DNA of 64,000 nt, taken from contig JBFWPT010000008.1 of NCBI GenBank assembly GCA_050249835.1, positions 1 to 64,000 on the forward strand, written 5' to 3'. This document shows positions 48,434 through 57,090 of this stretch, in pieces (the first letter of the stretch is position 1; the number at the start of each line of letters is the position of its first letter). The notes below the pieces were generated by a model. The model was not told where the DNA came from. It did not search any database and saw only the letters and a list, made by a program, of their open reading frames with translations. The stretch is from Miltoncostaea sp050249835 (lineage in GTDB: Bacteria > Actinomycetota > Thermoleophilia > Miltoncostaeales > Miltoncostaeaceae). Both the position numbers and the translations under genes were made by a program.

Positions 48434-48439
48434 TACCAT
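48434..48439 (+). promoter_or_regulatory. Putative -10 element of rpmF (TACCAT)
   Basis: TACCAT lies 30 bases before the rpmF GTG. An inverted repeat CGGACG (48397-48402) / CGTCCG (48423-48428) ends 5 bases upstream. Confidence 0.4.
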
Positions 48440-48469
48440 CCCCGGGTCCTTCAGACAGGTGGAGAGTTC

Positions 48470-48649
48470 GTGGCCGTCCCCAAGCGCAAGACCAGCAAGC
48501 AGCGTCGTGACACCCGTCGCGCCACGCACGCGATCGAGGCGGCCCGCCTCGGCCGCTGCCCGCGCTGCTCCAGCCCCGTCCGCCCGCACCACGTGTGCGG
48601 CGTGTGCGGCTACTACCGCGGCCGTCCGGTCGTCGAGATCGAGGGGTAG
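48470..48649 (+). CDS. rpmF: 50S ribosomal protein L32 (zinc-binding form)
   Basis: The 59-residue protein starts MAVPKRKTSKQRRDTRR from a GTG codon after GGTGGAGA. It has two zinc-binding pairs (CPRC and CGVC) and ends YYRGRPVVEIEG. DUF177-rpmF-plsX order is conserved among bacteria. Confidence 0.96.
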   Translation: MAVPKRKTSKQRRDTRRATHAIEAARLGRCPRCSSPVRPHHVCGVCGYYRGRPVVEIEG

Positions 48650-48738
48650 GGGCCGGTCGCGCCCGCGGTCGCGCGCGTGCGCCCACGGGCGCCCGTGACC
48701 GTCCCCGCCGGGGCCCCCGGGACCCGAGGACACCTCTG

Positions 48739-49758
48739 ATGGACCCCGCCGTCGCCCTCGACGGGATGGGTGGTGACGCCGCGCCCGCGGCGCCGGTCGC
48801 CGGCGCCATCGAGGCCGCGGCCGACGGCATCCGCATCCTCCTGGTGGGGGACCGCGCCGCCCTCTCCGAGGAGATGGAGCGCCAGGGGCACTCCGGGCAC
48901 CCCGGCATCGAGATCGTGCACGCCGCGGACATCGTCACCTCGGGCGAGGAGGGGGCCCGCGCCGTGCGCGCCAAGCCCGAGTCCTCCGTCTCCCTCGCAT
49001 GCCGCCTGGTCGGCGACGGGCGCGCGGGGGCCGCGGTGTCGGCCGGCAACACCGGGGCCATGCTCGCCGCGGCGACCCTCTACATGCGCCGCGTGCCGGG
49101 GGTCATCCGGCCGGCGATCGCCGTCGTGCTTCCCGGGGCCGGGGGCCGGCCGGTGCTCCTGCTCGACGCGGGCGGGTCGGCGGAGGCGCGTCCCGAGCAC
49201 CTGAGGCAGTTCGCGCTCATGGGCCGCATCTTCAGCCGCGACGTCCTCGGCATCGACGATCCGAGCGTCGGCCTCCTGTCCATCGGCGAGGAGGACGTGA
49301 AGGGCAGCGAGCTGGTGCTCAACGCCCACGCGCTGATGCGCAGCACGCCGGGCTTCCACGGCAACGTGGAGGGGCGCGACATCCCGGCGGCCGTCGTCGA
49401 CGTCATCGTGACCGACGGCTTCACCGGCAACGTCGTGTTGAAGACGATGGAGGGCGTGGCGTCGTTCCTCCTGGGCGAGGTGCGCGACGCGGTGCGGTCC
49501 ACGTTCCTCGGGCGCGTGGGCGGGGTGCTCGTGCGCCCGCCCCTGCGGAGGATGCGCGACCGCATCGATCCCGAGGAGTACGGCGGTGCCGTCCTGCTGG
49601 GCGTGCGGGGCCTGGCCGTCATCGGCCACGGCAACGCGACGGGGCGCGGCGTGGCCCAGGCCGTGAGGGTCGCGGCGCGCGGCGCGCGCAACCGCCTGGC
49701 CGAGCATTTCGGCGAGGCCCTCGCCCAGGAGGGCGCCGAAAGGTCGCCCGCCACGTAG
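48739..49758 (+). CDS. plsX: Phosphate acyltransferase PlsX
   Basis: It forms acyl-phosphate from acyl-ACP for phospholipid synthesis. The 339-residue protein has VALDGMGGDAAPAAPVAGA near the start, SAGNTGAMLAAATLYMRR, SIGEEDVKGSELV and VVDVIVTDGFTGNVVLKTME. Together with acpP just downstream and plsC at 19 kb it covers lipid-precursor supply. It lies 89 bases after rpmF. Confidence 0.95.
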   Translation: MDPAVALDGMGGDAAPAAPVAGAIEAAADGIRILLVGDRAALSEEMERQGHSGHPGIEIVHAADIVTSGEEGARAVRAKPESSVSLACRLVGDGRAGAAVSAGNTGAMLAAATLYMRRVPGVIRPAIAVVLPGAGGRPVLLLDAGGSAEARPEHLRQFALMGRIFSRDVLGIDDPSVGLLSIGEEDVKGSELVLNAHALMRSTPGFHGNVEGRDIPAAVVDVIVTDGFTGNVVLKTMEGVASFLLGEVRDAVRSTFLGRVGGVLVRPPLRRMRDRIDPEEYGGAVLLGVRGLAVIGHGNATGRGVAQAVRVAARGARNRLAEHFGEALAQEGAERSPAT

Positions 49759-49859
49759 GATGCCCGGCGTCGCCGGTGTCCCGGCGGTTCGTCCGAGACC
49801 GTGTGTAGTTTGCCCTGCCAGAGCCGACTGCGGCCACTGGCGCGGAGACAGAGGGGGGA

Positions 49860-50105
49860 GTGTTGGACCGAGACAAGGCTGTGGAAGAGGTCCGCGCCAT
49901 CCTGGTGGAGCAGCTCGGGGTCGATCCGGCGGAGGTCACCGTCGAGTCGTCCTTCCAGGAGGACCTCAACGCTGATTCGCTGGACCTGGTCGAGCTCATC
50001 ATGGAGATGGAGGACCGGTTCAAGATCAAGATCCCGGACGAGGAGGCCGAGAAGATCGCGACGGTCGGCCAGGCGGTCGACTACGTGATGGCCAACATCG
50101 GCTGA
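49860..50105 (+). CDS. acpP: Acyl carrier protein
   Basis: This is a small acidic carrier for fatty-acid synthesis. The phosphopantetheine attachment motif LNADSLDLVEL places Ser40 at the expected site. The start is GTG 49860 or TTG 49863; the purine run GAGGGGGG lies better spaced for TTG. A possible -10, TAGTTT, is at 49806-49811. About 80 residues. Its stop overlaps the proposed CTG start of rnc. Confidence 0.95.
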   Translation: MLDRDKAVEEVRAILVEQLGVDPAEVTVESSFQEDLNADSLDLVELIMEMEDRFKIKIPDEEAEKIATVGQAVDYVMANIG

Positions 50106-50797
50106 GCGTCGTCGCCGGCGGTGAGGCCGGGCTGTCCCGGCTCGTCCGGGCGCTCGAGCCGCGCCGGCGCCGTCAGGTCTTCACGCACAGCTCGTGGGCC
50201 CCTCGGCGGGATGCCTCCTACGAGCGCCTCGAGTTCCTCGGTGACAGCGCACTCGACGTGATCGTGAGCGAGGAGCTCATGCGCCGGCACCCCTCGGTCG
50301 ACGAGGGCGACCTGTCGTGGATGCGGCAGGCCGTCGTCGCGCGCGGCGCCTGCGCCGCCGCGGCCGACGCCGCTGGCCTCCCCGACGCCCTCGTGGCGGC
50401 GGCCCCCGGGCCGCGCCGCGAGGCCGCGCGGGAGCTCGCCGACCAGCCGGCCGTGCGGGCCCAGCTCGCCGAGGCCGTCATCGGGGCCTCGTGGCTCGAC
50501 CTCGGCGTCGAGGAGACCCGTGCGGCGGTGCTGGAGGCGTTCGCGCCCCCGCTCGAGGCCGCCGCCCCCGGCGCGCGGGACCCGAAGACGACCCTGCAGG
50601 AGCGGGCCGCCCGCACCGGGCTGGCCGTCGCCTACGAGCTGCTGTCCGCGGACGGCCCGCCCCAGCGGCGCGTGTTCACGAGCCGGGTGCTCATCGGGGG
50701 CGCGCCGGCGGGCGAGGGCACCGGGACCACCAAGCAGGGGTCCGAGCAGGAGGCCGCCGCGGCCGCGCTCGCCACCCACCCCTGGGACGCCGCCTGA
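50102..50797 (+). CDS. rnc: Ribonuclease III (CTG start proposed)
   Basis: It cleaves double-stranded RNA, including rRNA precursors. The nuclease domain has VFTHSSWAP, YERLEFLGDSALDVIVSEEL (catalytic Glu and Asp) and AEAVIGASWLDLG. The C-terminal dsRNA-binding domain runs from DPKTTLQERAARTG to TKQGSEQEAAAAAL. The first in-frame GTG (50258) lies inside the catalytic motif and would destroy it. No ATG, GTG or TTG lies before it in frame back into acpP; CTG 50102, overlapping the acpP stop as CTGA, is the best start, giving 231 residues. Confidence 0.9.
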   Translation: MSVVAGGEAGLSRLVRALEPRRRRQVFTHSSWAPRRDASYERLEFLGDSALDVIVSEELMRRHPSVDEGDLSWMRQAVVARGACAAAADAAGLPDALVAAAPGPRREAARELADQPAVRAQLAEAVIGASWLDLGVEETRAAVLEAFAPPLEAAAPGARDPKTTLQERAARTGLAVAYELLSADGPPQRRVFTSRVLIGGAPAGEGTGTTKQGSEQEAAAAALATHPWDAA

Positions 50798-53700
50798 TGC
50801 TCACGCGCCTCCAGCTCAAGGGCTTCAAGTCGTTCGCCGAGGCGACCACCCTCGACCTCGGGCCGGGCGTCAACGTCATCGTGGGCCCCAACGGCTCCGG
50901 CAAGAGCAACCTGGCCGAGGCCGTCGTGTGGGCCCTCGGCGAGCAGCGCGCCGGGCGCCTGCGCGCGGGCGGCATGGCCGACGTCCTCTACTCGGGCGGC
51001 GACCGGCGGCCCGCCGCGCAGTACGCCGAGGTCTCGCTCGTCCTGGAGGGCGGCGGCGACGCCGGCCCCGCGGAGGTGGCCGCCGCGCGGCGCCTCACCC
51101 GCGCCGGGGACGCCCACTACCGCCTCAACTCCGCCGGCTGCCGCCTGCTCGACGTGCAGGAGGCGCTGGCGGCCCGCGGGGTCGGGCCGGACGCCCTCGC
51201 GGTCATCCGCCAGGGGCAGGTCGAGGCCCTCTGCACGAGCACCCCGGTCGAGCGCCGGGCGATGGTCGACGCCGCCGCGGGCGTCGCGGTCGCCAAGCGC
51301 CGCCGCCGGCGGGCCGAGCAGAAGCTCAACCGGGTCGCCGAGAAGCTGGAGCGGGCGCGCGACCTGGCCGGCGAGGTGCGTTCCCGCGCCCGCGCCCTGG
51401 ACCGCCAGGCCCGCGCCGCCGAGCGCGCCGAGGCCCTGGAGGCCGAGATCGGCGCCGCCCGCCGCGCCGTGAATGCCGCGCGGGCCCGCGCCGCGGCCGC
51501 CGCGCACGCCGAGGCGCAGGCCGAGGCCGAGCGCCTCCGCGCGATCGCCGCCGGCGACGCCGAGGCCCGCGACGCCGCCCGGCTGGCGCGCTCCGAGGCC
51601 GCGCGCCGCCGGTCCGAGGCCGCGGCCGCCGCGTCGGCCGCCCAGGAGCTGGCCGCCGCCGTCCGAACCGCCGCCGAGCGCACCGCCGGCCGGGCCGAGC
51701 TCGCCTCCGAGCGCGTGGCCGCCGCCGTCCGGGCCTGGGACGAGGGGGAGCGCCGCCGCGCGGCCGCCGCCGAGCGGCTCGGATCGCTGGAGGAGGAGGC
51801 CGCCGCCGCCGACGGCGCGGTGGGCGCGGCGACCGCCGCCGCCGACCAGGCCGACGCCGCCGCGACGGGCGCCGAGGAGGCCGACGCCGCCGCCCGCGCG
51901 GCGCACCGGGCCGCCGAGTCCGTCGCCGCCGACGCCGCCGGGGCCCTGCTGGGCGCCGACCGCGAGCGGGCCGACGCCGCCCGCCGCGCCGGCGCCGCCG
52001 AGGAGGCGCTCGCCGCGGCCGTGGCCCGCCGGGACGCCCTGGCGGCCGACGGGGTGGACGCGGAGGCCGTCGTGCGCGCCGAGCGCCGCGAGGAGGTCGC
52101 CGCGGGCCGCGCCGGGCGCTGGGCCGGGCGCCTGCGGGACGCCGAGCGCGCGGACGCCGACGCCGCCGCGGCCCGCGAGGTCGCGGACGCCCGCCTGCGC
52201 GAGGCCCGCACCGCCGCCCGCGCCCTGGCGCCCGCCGCCGGGGAGTCCGGCACCGCCGCCGCCCTCGGCGACGGCCTCGAGGTCGAGCCCGGTGCCGAGC
52301 ACGCGGTCGCGGCCGCCCTGGGCGCGCTGGCCGAGGCCGTCCCGGTCGGCTCGGTGGCGGACGCGCGCGCGGCCCTGGAGGACGGAGCCACGATGGCGCT
52401 CGTCCCCGCCCCGCCCGCCGGCGACGCCGCGCAGGGGCCGCCGGGGGCGCGCCGCGTGCGCGACCTGGTGCAGCGCTGCTCCGACGCCGCGCGCCCGCAC
52501 CTCGACCGCCTGCTGGCGGACGCCTGGCTCGTGGACGACCTCGACGCGGTCCCGCCGGGCACCCCCGGCGTCGCCGTGACCCGCGACGGCGTGGCCCTCC
52601 GCGCCCGCGACGGCGTCGTCTTCCGCGCGGCCGGCTCGTGGGCCCGCCGCGCCCTCCACGCCCGGGCCGAGGAGGCCGAGGCGGCCGCGGCCGAGGTCGC
52701 CGCCGGCGCCGCGACCGCGGCCGGTGCCGCGTCGTCCGCCCTGGCGTCCGTCACCCGCCGCCGCCGGGCCGCCGACCGGTCCGCCGCGCGGGCCTCGGAG
52801 GCCGTCGCGGCGCTGCGCGCCAAGGCCGGTGGCCGGGCGGCGCGGGCCGCCGAGGCCGTGGCCGAGGTCGAGCGGGTGGAGGCCGAGGTGGCGGCCGCCC
52901 GGGCCGCCGCGCAGGCCGCCGGGCCGCGCGCCGAGGAGCTCCGCCAGGCCGCCGCGCAGGCGACGGCCCGCGCCGGGGAGCTGCGCCGGGAGGCCGAGGC
53001 GGCCACGACGGTGCTGAGGACGGCCGCGTCGGCCGCCGCCGACGCCCGCGCCGACCTGGCCGCCGCCCGCGCCCAGGCCGGCGAGCTCGCGGCGCGGCTC
53101 GCCACGACCCGTGCCCTGGCCGAGGAGGCCGGCACCGTCGTGGACACCGCACCCGCGCAGGCCGCGGCGCGCGCGCTGTCCGAGGCCGCCGCCGCCCTCG
53201 GCCCCGCCGCCGAGCGGGCCGGGGGCCTCTGGTCCGAGGCCGCCGCCGCCGTGCGCGAGCAGGACGCCGCCGTGGCCGCGGCCGACCGGGCCGTGGAGGC
53301 CGCCGAGGCCGCCGCCGGCGCGTCGGACGCCGCCGCCCACGCCGCCGAGGTCGCCGCCGCCGTCGCGGCGGAGCGCGCCGCCGAGGCCGGGCCGCCGCCC
53401 GCCGAGGGCGACGACGACCCGGGCGACCCGGCCGCCGCCGCCGAGGCCCTGGAGACCCTGGAGCGCCGCCGGGAGCAGCTCGGCGCCGTCAACCCGCTGG
53501 CCGCCGCCGAGCGCGAGGAGCTGAGCGAGCGCGAGGGCGAGATGGCCGCCCAGATCGACGATCTGGAGCGGACCGGCGAGTCCCTGCGCGCCCACCTCGG
53601 CGAGCTGGACGCCGCCGTGGCCGAGGGCTTCGAGTCGCTGTTCGGGTCGTTCCGCGACCGCTTCGCCGAGGTCTGCGGCCTGCTCTTCCCGGGCGGCGAG

Positions 53701-54141
53701 GGCCGCCTGCGCGCCGTGGAGGGGGACGAGGGCGAGCAGGGCATCGAGGTCGAGGTCATCCCGGCCGGCAAGCGCCCGCGCTCCCTGGCGCTGATGTCCG
53801 GCGGCGAGCGGTCCCTGGTCGCCCTGGCCTTCTGCCTCGCGCTGGCGATGGCGCGTCCGGCGCCCTTCTACCTGCTCGACGAGGTCGAGGCCGCGCTCGA
53901 CGACGTCAACCTGCGCCGCTTCCTCGGCGTCGTGCGCACGCTGGCCGACCGCACCCAGTTCGTGCTCATCACCCACCAGCAGCCCACCGTCGAGATCGCC
54001 GACACCATCTTCGGCGTGACGATGGGCGCCGAGGGCGTCTCCCAGATCGTCGCCCGCCGCCTCAAGCGCGACGTGGAGGGCCCCGCGCGGCCCTACGTGC
54101 GCCGCGCCCTGCACGCCATCCCGGGCGGCGCGGCCGGGTGA
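50797..54141 (+). CDS. smc: Chromosome segregation protein SMC
   Basis: SMC is the ATPase of bacterial condensin, partnered by ScpA and ScpB at 0.9-2.2 kb. The 1114-residue protein has MLTRLQLKGFKSFAEATTL, Walker A IVGPNGSGKSNLAEAVVWAL, a hinge around residues 485-620, the signature LMSGGERSLVAL near 1000 and Walker B FYLLDEVEAALDDVN near 1025. The two coiled-coil arms are built almost entirely from Ala, Glu, Arg and Asp, far more alanine-rich than usual. It shares one base with the rnc stop (TGATG) and overlaps ftsY by 4. Confidence 0.96.
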   Translation: MLTRLQLKGFKSFAEATTLDLGPGVNVIVGPNGSGKSNLAEAVVWALGEQRAGRLRAGGMADVLYSGGDRRPAAQYAEVSLVLEGGGDAGPAEVAAARRLTRAGDAHYRLNSAGCRLLDVQEALAARGVGPDALAVIRQGQVEALCTSTPVERRAMVDAAAGVAVAKRRRRRAEQKLNRVAEKLERARDLAGEVRSRARALDRQARAAERAEALEAEIGAARRAVNAARARAAAAAHAEAQAEAERLRAIAAGDAEARDAARLARSEAARRRSEAAAAASAAQELAAAVRTAAERTAGRAELASERVAAAVRAWDEGERRRAAAAERLGSLEEEAAAADGAVGAATAAADQADAAATGAEEADAAARAAHRAAESVAADAAGALLGADRERADAARRAGAAEEALAAAVARRDALAADGVDAEAVVRAERREEVAAGRAGRWAGRLRDAERADADAAAAREVADARLREARTAARALAPAAGESGTAAALGDGLEVEPGAEHAVAAALGALAEAVPVGSVADARAALEDGATMALVPAPPAGDAAQGPPGARRVRDLVQRCSDAARPHLDRLLADAWLVDDLDAVPPGTPGVAVTRDGVALRARDGVVFRAAGSWARRALHARAEEAEAAAAEVAAGAATAAGAASSALASVTRRRRAADRSAARASEAVAALRAKAGGRAARAAEAVAEVERVEAEVAAARAAAQAAGPRAEELRQAAAQATARAGELRREAEAATTVLRTAASAAADARADLAAARAQAGELAARLATTRALAEEAGTVVDTAPAQAAARALSEAAAALGPAAERAGGLWSEAAAAVREQDAAVAAADRAVEAAEAAAGASDAAAHAAEVAAAVAAERAAEAGPPPAEGDDDPGDPAAAAEALETLERRREQLGAVNPLAAAEREELSEREGEMAAQIDDLERTGESLRAHLGELDAAVAEGFESLFGSFRDRFAEVCGLLFPGGEGRLRAVEGDEGEQGIEVEVIPAGKRPRSLALMSGGERSLVALAFCLALAMARPAPFYLLDEVEAALDDVNLRRFLGVVRTLADRTQFVLITHQQPTVEIADTIFGVTMGAEGVSQIVARRLKRDVEGPARPYVRRALHAIPGGAAG

Positions 54142-55148
54142 GCGCCGAGGGGGGGAGCACGGCCGACCGCGAGGCGTGGGCGGAGCTGTTCGGGCTGGCC
54201 CCGCCGCCGGCGGAGGAGGAGCCGCGGCGCCGCGGGCTGATGGCCCGCCTGCGGGAGAACCTGACCAAGCCGCGGCAGACGATCTCGCCGCAGCTCGCCG
54301 GGATCTACCAGGGGAAGCTGGTGACGGCGGAGACCTGGGACGAGCTCGAGGAGGCGCTCATCGGCGCCGACTGCGGCATGGACGCGACCCTCGACCTGGT
54401 CGAGGAGCTCCGCGAGGAGGCCGGCCAGGGCCGCATCACGAGCGGCGCGGACGTCGCGGGGGCGCTCTGGAAGGCGATGGCCGCCCGCATGGCCCCGGAG
54501 CCGCCGCGCATCGCCCTCGACGGCGAGCCGACCGTGATCCTCGTCGTCGGCGTCAACGGCAGCGGCAAGACCACCACCGTGGGCAAGCTGGCCTACCGCC
54601 TGAGCGAGCTGGGCAAGACCGTCGTCATCGGCGCTGCGGACACCTTCCGCGCCGCGGCCATCGACCAGCTCGCGGTGTGGGCCGACCGCTCCGGCGCGCA
54701 GCTCGTGCGCCAGGGGCAGGGCGCCGACCCGGGCGCCGTCGCGTTCGACACCGTCGCCGCCGCGACGGCCCGCGGCGCCGACATCGCCCTCATCGACACC
54801 GCCGGCCGCCTCCAGACCCAGCACAACCTGATGGAGGAGCTGCGCAAGGTGGCGGCCGTCGTGGGGAAGGCGATGCCGGGCGCCCCGCACGAGGTGCTCC
54901 TGGTCCTCGACTCCACCACGGGCCAGAACGGCCTCAGCCAGGCGCGCCTGTTCGACGAGGCCGCCGACCTGACCGGCGTGGTGCTGACGAAGGTGGACGG
55001 CACCGCCCGCGGCGGCATCGCCCTCGCCATCCGCCGGGAGCTGGACATCCCTGTGAAGCTGGTCGGCGTGGGGGAGAAGCTGGAGGACCTCCAGCCCTTC
55101 GACGCCCAGGCCTACGCCCGCGCCGTCTTCGGGGGCGACGAGGCCTGA
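54138..55148 (+). CDS. ftsY: Signal recognition particle receptor FtsY
   Basis: FtsY is the membrane-side SRP receptor GTPase. The 336-residue protein has a short acidic N-terminus, the N domain (WDELEEALIGADCGMDATL) and the G domain with GVNGSGKTTTVGKLAY, DTFRAAAIDQL, DTAGRLQTQ and TKVDGTARGG. The usual long acidic A domain is nearly absent, as in several actinobacteria. The GTG start overlaps smc. Confidence 0.96.
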   Translation: MSAEGGSTADREAWAELFGLAPPPAEEEPRRRGLMARLRENLTKPRQTISPQLAGIYQGKLVTAETWDELEEALIGADCGMDATLDLVEELREEAGQGRITSGADVAGALWKAMAARMAPEPPRIALDGEPTVILVVGVNGSGKTTTVGKLAYRLSELGKTVVIGAADTFRAAAIDQLAVWADRSGAQLVRQGQGADPGAVAFDTVAAATARGADIALIDTAGRLQTQHNLMEELRKVAAVVGKAMPGAPHEVLLVLDSTTGQNGLSQARLFDEAADLTGVVLTKVDGTARGGIALAIRRELDIPVKLVGVGEKLEDLQPFDAQAYARAVFGGDEA

Positions 55149-55174
55149 CGGGGGCGCCGGGGGCCCCGCCCCCG
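55149..55174 (+). terminator. Hairpin directly after ftsY
   Basis: CGGGGGC (55149-55155) / GCCCCCG (55168-55174), a perfect 7-bp stem starting immediately after the ftsY stop, probable terminator without a U-tract. Confidence 0.5.
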
Positions 55175-55208
55175 CCGCGCGCGGCCCACAGGGCCGGGGC
55201 CCTGGGCT

Positions 55209-55214
55209 AAAGTG
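55209..55214 (+). promoter_or_regulatory. Putative -10 element of ffh operon (TAAAGT)
   Basis: TAAAGT ends 11 bases before the ffh ATG. A second hairpin, CAGGGCC (55189-55195) / GGCCCTG (55198-55204), ends 4 bases upstream and is distinct from the ftsY terminator. Confidence 0.45.
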
Positions 55215-55225
55215 GTCGGCTGCCG

Positions 55226-56548
55226 ATGTTCGACGCTCTCACCGACAAGCTGCAGGGGATCTTCTCCGGCCTCAAGGGCCGGGGGAAGCTGACCGAGTCC
55301 GACATCGACCAGGCGATGCGGGCGATCCGCCTCTCCCTGCTCGAGGCCGACGTCTCGCTGCCCGTGGTGAAGCAGCTCACGACGGCGATCGCCACGCGCG
55401 CCAAGGGCGCCGAGGTGATGGACTCCCTCACGCCCGACCAGCAGGTCGTGAAGATCGTCTCCGACGAGCTCACGGCGCTGATGGGCGAGGCCAACGTCGC
55501 CCTGCCGCTGGCGTCCAAGCCGCCGACCATCGTGCTGATGGCCGGCCTGCAGGGTTCCGGCAAGACGACCTGCTCGGCGAAGCTGGCGCGCTACTTCCAC
55601 CAGCAGGGGCGCGCCCCGCTCCTCGTGGCCTGCGACGTCCACCGCCCGGCGGCCGCCGAGCAGCTCGCCGTGCTCGGCGACCAGATCGGCGTCCCGGTCC
55701 ACCGCGAGGAGGGCTCGAAGGACGCCGTCCAGATCGCGCGCAACGGCATCGAGGAGGCCCGCCGCACCGGCCGTGACCTCGTGATCGTGGACACCGCCGG
55801 CCGCCTCACCATCGACGCCGAGATGATGGGCGAGCTCGTCCGCATCAAGCAGGCGGTGCAGCCCACCAGCGTCGTGCTCGTCGTGGACGCCATGACCGGC
55901 CAGACGGCAGTCGACGTGGCCAAGGCGTTCGCCGAGGCCGTGGACTTCGACGGGGTCGCCCTCACCAAGCTCGACGGCGACGCCCGCGGTGGCGCCGCCC
56001 TGTCGGTCCGGGCCGTGAGCGGCAAGCCGATCCTCTTCATCGGCACCGGCGAGAAGATCGACGCCCTCGAGCCGTTCCACCCCGACCGGATGGCCTCGCG
56101 CATCCTCGGGATGGGCGACGTCATGAGCCTCATCGAGAAGGCCCAGGCGACGGTCGACGTCGACGACGCGAAGAAGCTCGAGCAGAAGATCCGCGGCGGG
56201 GGCCTCACCCTCGAGGACTTCCTCGACCAGATGCAGCAGGTCCGCAAGATGGGCCCGATGTCGCAGGTGCTCGGGATGATCCCGGGCTTCCGCAACGCGG
56301 CGAAGGCCAAGGACCTGCAGGTCGACGACGCCCAGCTGGACCGGGTGGAGGCGATCGTGCGCAGCATGACCGTGCACGAGCGGCGCCACCCCGAGATCAT
56401 CAACGGCAGCCGCCGCCGGCGCATCGCGGCCGGCAGCGGCACCAGCGTGCAGGAGGTCAACCAGCTCCTGTCACAGTTCAAGCAGATGCGGAAGCTGATG
56501 AAGCAGATGGGCCGAGGTGGCCTGCCTGCGCTCCTCGGCGGCCGGTAA
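55226..56548 (+). CDS. ffh: Signal recognition particle protein Ffh
   Basis: Ffh binds signal peptides and SRP RNA and pairs with FtsY. The NG domain has MAGLQGSGKTTCSAKLARYF, DVHRPAAAEQL, DTAGRLTIDAEM and TKLDGDARGGAAL. The methionine-rich M domain follows (FLDQMQQVRKMGPMSQVLGM, SGTSVQEVNQLLSQFKQM). Length 440 is normal. It begins the ffh-rpsP-khpA-rimM-trmD group. Confidence 0.97.
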   Translation: MFDALTDKLQGIFSGLKGRGKLTESDIDQAMRAIRLSLLEADVSLPVVKQLTTAIATRAKGAEVMDSLTPDQQVVKIVSDELTALMGEANVALPLASKPPTIVLMAGLQGSGKTTCSAKLARYFHQQGRAPLLVACDVHRPAAAEQLAVLGDQIGVPVHREEGSKDAVQIARNGIEEARRTGRDLVIVDTAGRLTIDAEMMGELVRIKQAVQPTSVVLVVDAMTGQTAVDVAKAFAEAVDFDGVALTKLDGDARGGAALSVRAVSGKPILFIGTGEKIDALEPFHPDRMASRILGMGDVMSLIEKAQATVDVDDAKKLEQKIRGGGLTLEDFLDQMQQVRKMGPMSQVLGMIPGFRNAAKAKDLQVDDAQLDRVEAIVRSMTVHERRHPEIINGSRRRRIAAGSGTSVQEVNQLLSQFKQMRKLMKQMGRGGLPALLGGR

Positions 56549-56567
56549 CCAGGAAGACAGGAGCACC

Positions 56568-56813
56568 GTGGTCAAGATCCGCCTCGCCCGTGTGGGCGGC
56601 AAGAAGAACGCCATCTACCGGGTGGTGGTGGCCGACTCGCGCTCGCCGCGCGACGGCCGCAACATCGAGACGATCGGCCGGTACAACCCGCAGACCGACC
56701 CGTCCATCGTGGAGATCGACGTCGAGCGCGCCGACAAGTGGATCTCCGAGGGCGCGCAGCCGACCTCGGCCGTGCGCAAGCTCATCAAGATCGCCCGGGC
56801 CCAGGCGGCCTGA
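56568..56813 (+). CDS. rpsP: 30S ribosomal protein S16
   Basis: The 81-residue protein reads VKIRLARVGGKKNAIYRVVV with SPRDGRNIETIGRYNPQ, the full S16 signature. GTG 56568 follows CAGGAG; the frame continues upstream into ffh antisense-free sequence but has no S16 character there. It lies 19 bases after ffh. Confidence 0.96.
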   Translation: MVKIRLARVGGKKNAIYRVVVADSRSPRDGRNIETIGRYNPQTDPSIVEIDVERADKWISEGAQPTSAVRKLIKIARAQAA

Positions 56814-56815
56814 TC

Positions 56816-57067
56816 GTGTCCGATGACGCGCCGCTCGCGGCCATGATCGCCACCCTCGCCAGGGGGCTGGTGGACAACCCGGACCAGGTCGAGGTGACCG
56901 AGGGCACCGGCGGCCGCGACGGCCGGGTCATCTCCCTCGCCGTGGCCGACGAGGACCTGGGCCAGGTCATCGGCCGCGGTGGGCGCGTCGCCCGCGCCCT
57001 GCGCACCATCCTGCGGGCGGCGGCGACGGCGCGCGGCGAGCGGGTCTCGCTCGAGATCCTCGACTGA
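56816..57067 (+). CDS. khpA: KH-domain RNA-binding protein KhpA
   Basis: The 83-residue single KH protein has VIGRGGRVARALRTILRAA, containing the GxxG loop. The family (KhpA/YlqC) binds small RNAs and acts in cell-size control and translation with KhpB in other Gram-positives. Its place between rpsP and rimM is conserved. GTG start 2 bases after the rpsP stop. Confidence 0.9.
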   Translation: MSDDAPLAAMIATLARGLVDNPDQVEVTEGTGGRDGRVISLAVADEDLGQVIGRGGRVARALRTILRAAATARGERVSLEILD

Positions 57068-57090
57068 GCCCTGACGAGGCGGACGGCGCG

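Noticed and set aside
50632..54114. A 1160-codon open frame on the minus strand opposite smc
   Set aside because: Glycine/arginine-rich translation with no motifs, caused by the alanine-rich smc codons on the other strand.
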